Positions 62,370-64,000 of a stretch of 64,000 nucleotides of DNA are shown piece after piece (positions within the stretch are counted from its first letter, which is position 1; every line of letters begins with the position of its first letter). Made by a program: the position numbers and the translations under genes. This DNA is from Flavobacteriales bacterium (lineage in GTDB: Bacteria > Bacteroidota > Bacteroidia > NS11-12g > UBA9320). The notes under the pieces are model-generated. The model saw only the letters and a list, made by a program, of their open reading frames with translations. It did no database searches and had not been told where the DNA came from. The DNA is taken from contig JACJZT010000004.1 in NCBI GenBank assembly GCA_020635455.1, forward strand, positions 186,001 through 250,000. The letters are read 5' to 3'.

Positions 62370-63584
62370 ATGCTTAAGTTACCTATATATCTGGACAATA
62401 ACGCTACAACACCAATGGATCCAAGAGTTCTGGAAGCCATGATCCCTTATTTTACAGAACATTTTGGGAATGCTGCCAGTAGAAATCATTCCTTTGGGTG
62501 GGAAGCTGAAGATGCCGTAGACAAGGCCAGAAAACAGGTAGCAGATTGCATCAATGCCAACGAAAAAGAGATCATTTTTACTTCAGGTGCTACAGAATCC
62601 AACAATCTTGCACTAAAAGGTGTGTTTGAAATGTACCGTGAAAAAGGAAATCATATTATTACGGTAAATATTGAGCATAAGGCTATTTTAGATACTTGCA
62701 GACACCTTGAAAAATCGGGGGCAGAAATTACCTTTCTCACTCCGGGACCGGATGGGCGGGTTACTACAGAACAAGTAGAGCAAGCGATAAAACCCAATAC
62801 GATTTTGATCTCTGTAATGTATGCCAATAACGAGATCGGCTGCATCAATCCCATTCGTGAAATCGGTGCTGTTGCAAGGAAGAATGGCATATTAATGCAT
62901 ACAGATGCAACACAGGCTGTTGGCAAGATACCCGTAGATGTAAATATCGACAATATAGATCTTTTGTCTTTTTCGGCACATAAAATGTATGGCCCAAAAG
63001 GAATCGGAGCCCTGTATGTCAGGAGAAAAAACCCGAGGGTAAAAGTCACCTCACAGATCGATGGCGGTGGGCATGAAAGAGGTATGCGAAGTGGTACACT
63101 TAATGTTACCGGTATCGTTGGATTTGGAAAGGCTTGTGAACTGGCAGCTTCAGAAATGGAAGCCGAATCTAAAAGACTTGCTGCATTGAGAGACAAACTC
63201 GAAAGCGAGCTACTAAAAATTGAAGAATCTTATGTAAACGGAAGTATAGAATTCCGATTGCCACATATTACCAATATTTCCTTTAAGTTTGTTGAAGGCG
63301 AAGGTTTAATGATGGGAGTTAAAGACATAGCCGTATCCTCAGGATCCGCATGTACATCCGCCTCACTTGAACCAAGTTATGTACTTAAAAACCTTGGACT
63401 TGACGACGAACTGGCACATTCAAGTTTGAGATTCGGTTTGGGAAGATTTACAACTGAGGAACAAATCGATTACGCGATCGATCATGTCAGGACCGCAGTA
63501 AATAAATTAAGAGAAATGAGTCCTCTTTGGGAAATGTTCAAAGAAGGAATCGATTTAAAATCCATAGAATGGGCAGCACACTAA
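62370..63584 (+). CDS. iscS: Cysteine desulfurase, IscS type
   Basis: 404 aa. PLP enzyme that takes sulfur from cysteine for Fe-S cluster assembly. Start motif YLDNNATTPMDPRV, TSGATESNNLALKG, PLP-Lys in SFSAHKMYGPKGIG, and the sulfur-carrying Cys in SSGSACTSASLEPSYVLKNLG. iscU follows 19 bp later. A TATATTTG box (62334-62341) lies 28 bp before the ATG. Confidence 0.95.
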   Translation: MLKLPIYLDNNATTPMDPRVLEAMIPYFTEHFGNAASRNHSFGWEAEDAVDKARKQVADCINANEKEIIFTSGATESNNLALKGVFEMYREKGNHIITVNIEHKAILDTCRHLEKSGAEITFLTPGPDGRVTTEQVEQAIKPNTILISVMYANNEIGCINPIREIGAVARKNGILMHTDATQAVGKIPVDVNIDNIDLLSFSAHKMYGPKGIGALYVRRKNPRVKVTSQIDGGGHERGMRSGTLNVTGIVGFGKACELAASEMEAESKRLAALRDKLESELLKIEESYVNGSIEFRLPHITNISFKFVEGEGLMMGVKDIAVSSGSACTSASLEPSYVLKNLGLDDELAHSSLRFGLGRFTTEEQIDYAIDHVRTAVNKLREMSPLWEMFKEGIDLKSIEWAAH

Positions 63585-63603
63585 ATCAAAAAAATTAATA
63601 AAC

Positions 63604-64000
63604 ATGGCATATTCAGAAAAAGTAATTGATCACTACCAAAATCCAAGAAATATAGGAACTCTTGATAAATCAGCCAAGTCTGTTGGAACAGGCCTGGTTG
63701 GTGCACCGGAATGCGGGGATGTGATGAGATTGCAGATACAGGTTAACGACGAAACCGGCATTATCGAAGATGCCAAATTTAAAACATTTGGATGCGGTTC
63801 TGCCATTGCTTCATCTTCATTGGCCACTGAATGGCTTAAAGGAAAAAGCATTAACGATGCACTCGAAATTGACAATATGGACATCGTTGAAGAATTGTCG
63901 CTTCCTCCCGTTAAAATACATTGTTCGGTTCTTGCAGAAGATGCCATAAAAGCTGCTATAAATGACTACCGTGCGAAACACGGACTTGAAGCTATAGAAG
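63604..64000 (+). CDS. iscU: Fe-S cluster scaffold IscU, 3' end outside window
   Basis: 132 codons from ATG 63604, open to the window edge. MAYSEKVIDHYQNPRNIGTL, then the three cluster-binding Cys in APECGDVM, FGCGSAIASS and HCSVLAEDAI, are all present, so nearly the whole protein is visible. It accepts sulfur from IscS and assembles the cluster. Likely one operon with iscS. Confidence 0.95.
   Translation, partial: MAYSEKVIDHYQNPRNIGTLDKSAKSVGTGLVGAPECGDVMRLQIQVNDETGIIEDAKFKTFGCGSAIASSSLATEWLKGKSINDALEIDNMDIVEELSLPPVKIHCSVLAEDAIKAAINDYRAKHGLEAIE

Overview
ORGANISM. The window comes from a Bacteroidota chromosome, most likely Flavobacteriales-like. Evidence: TAnnTTTG -7 promoter boxes, several gene starts with almost no leader, type IX secretion (T9SS) sorting domains, a PorP/SprF-family protein, a MurF-alanine racemase fusion, a DnaX without the zinc module, and methylmalonyl-CoA epimerase. 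No tRNA, rRNA or CRISPR array was recognised. LAYOUT. (1) 1-21.5 kb is an accessory region of Rhs-type polymorphic toxin ends. Reading leftward on the minus strand: a 5'-truncated Rhs gene (20686-18239) with an overlapping 58-aa membrane protein; mobile element copy 2 (17982-12383); an orphan Rhs C-terminal (CT) cassette with a lipoprotein; mobile element copy 1 (10847-5175); a second orphan CT with a lipoprotein; a third orphan CT with a lipoprotein. A plus-strand toxin end with a lipoprotein enters from the left edge. Every toxin end is followed, at a gap of 6 nt or less or by overlap, by a predicted envelope protein, which suggests immunity to envelope-acting toxins. (2) The two 5.6-5.7 kb elements are direct repeats. 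Each holds a divergent XRE regulator, an AAA+ ATPase with a C-terminal winged helix, two overlapping tyrosine recombinases (one canonical, one lacking catalytic residues), an ORF6N/KilA-N protein, and about 550 bp of strongly structured noncoding DNA. The left end of both copies joins a different Rhs-CT in frame at the same codon. Copy 1 has an amber codon in the ATPase; copy 2 is intact. (3) 20.7-21.5 kb is a REP-associated tyrosine transposase flanked by inverted palindromes, lying where the Rhs gene is cut off. (4) 21.5-64 kb is ordinary chromosome: VOC, SDR and phosphopantetheinyl transferase genes; gpmI-rdgB; holA; gltX; a TonB-like protein; an MBOAT plus partner; an SPFH protein with an Arc-like small protein; murF-alr; large outer-membrane or secreted T9SS-linked proteins; rpoN; asnS; PEP synthase; PAS and MBL proteins; folA-rluD; phosphosugar isomerase and PHP phosphatase; dnaX; mce; iscS and the start of iscU. 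HOW IT FITS. The most interesting system is the first 21 kb: a two-recombinase element with a structured end sits between toxin-immunity cassettes and supplies a promoter and start codon to the next cassette. It may diversify, mobilise or express Rhs toxin ends. The ORF6N genes of the two copies have diverged while the recombinases are nearly identical, and the palindrome at each ORF6N promoter has changed symmetrically in both arms.
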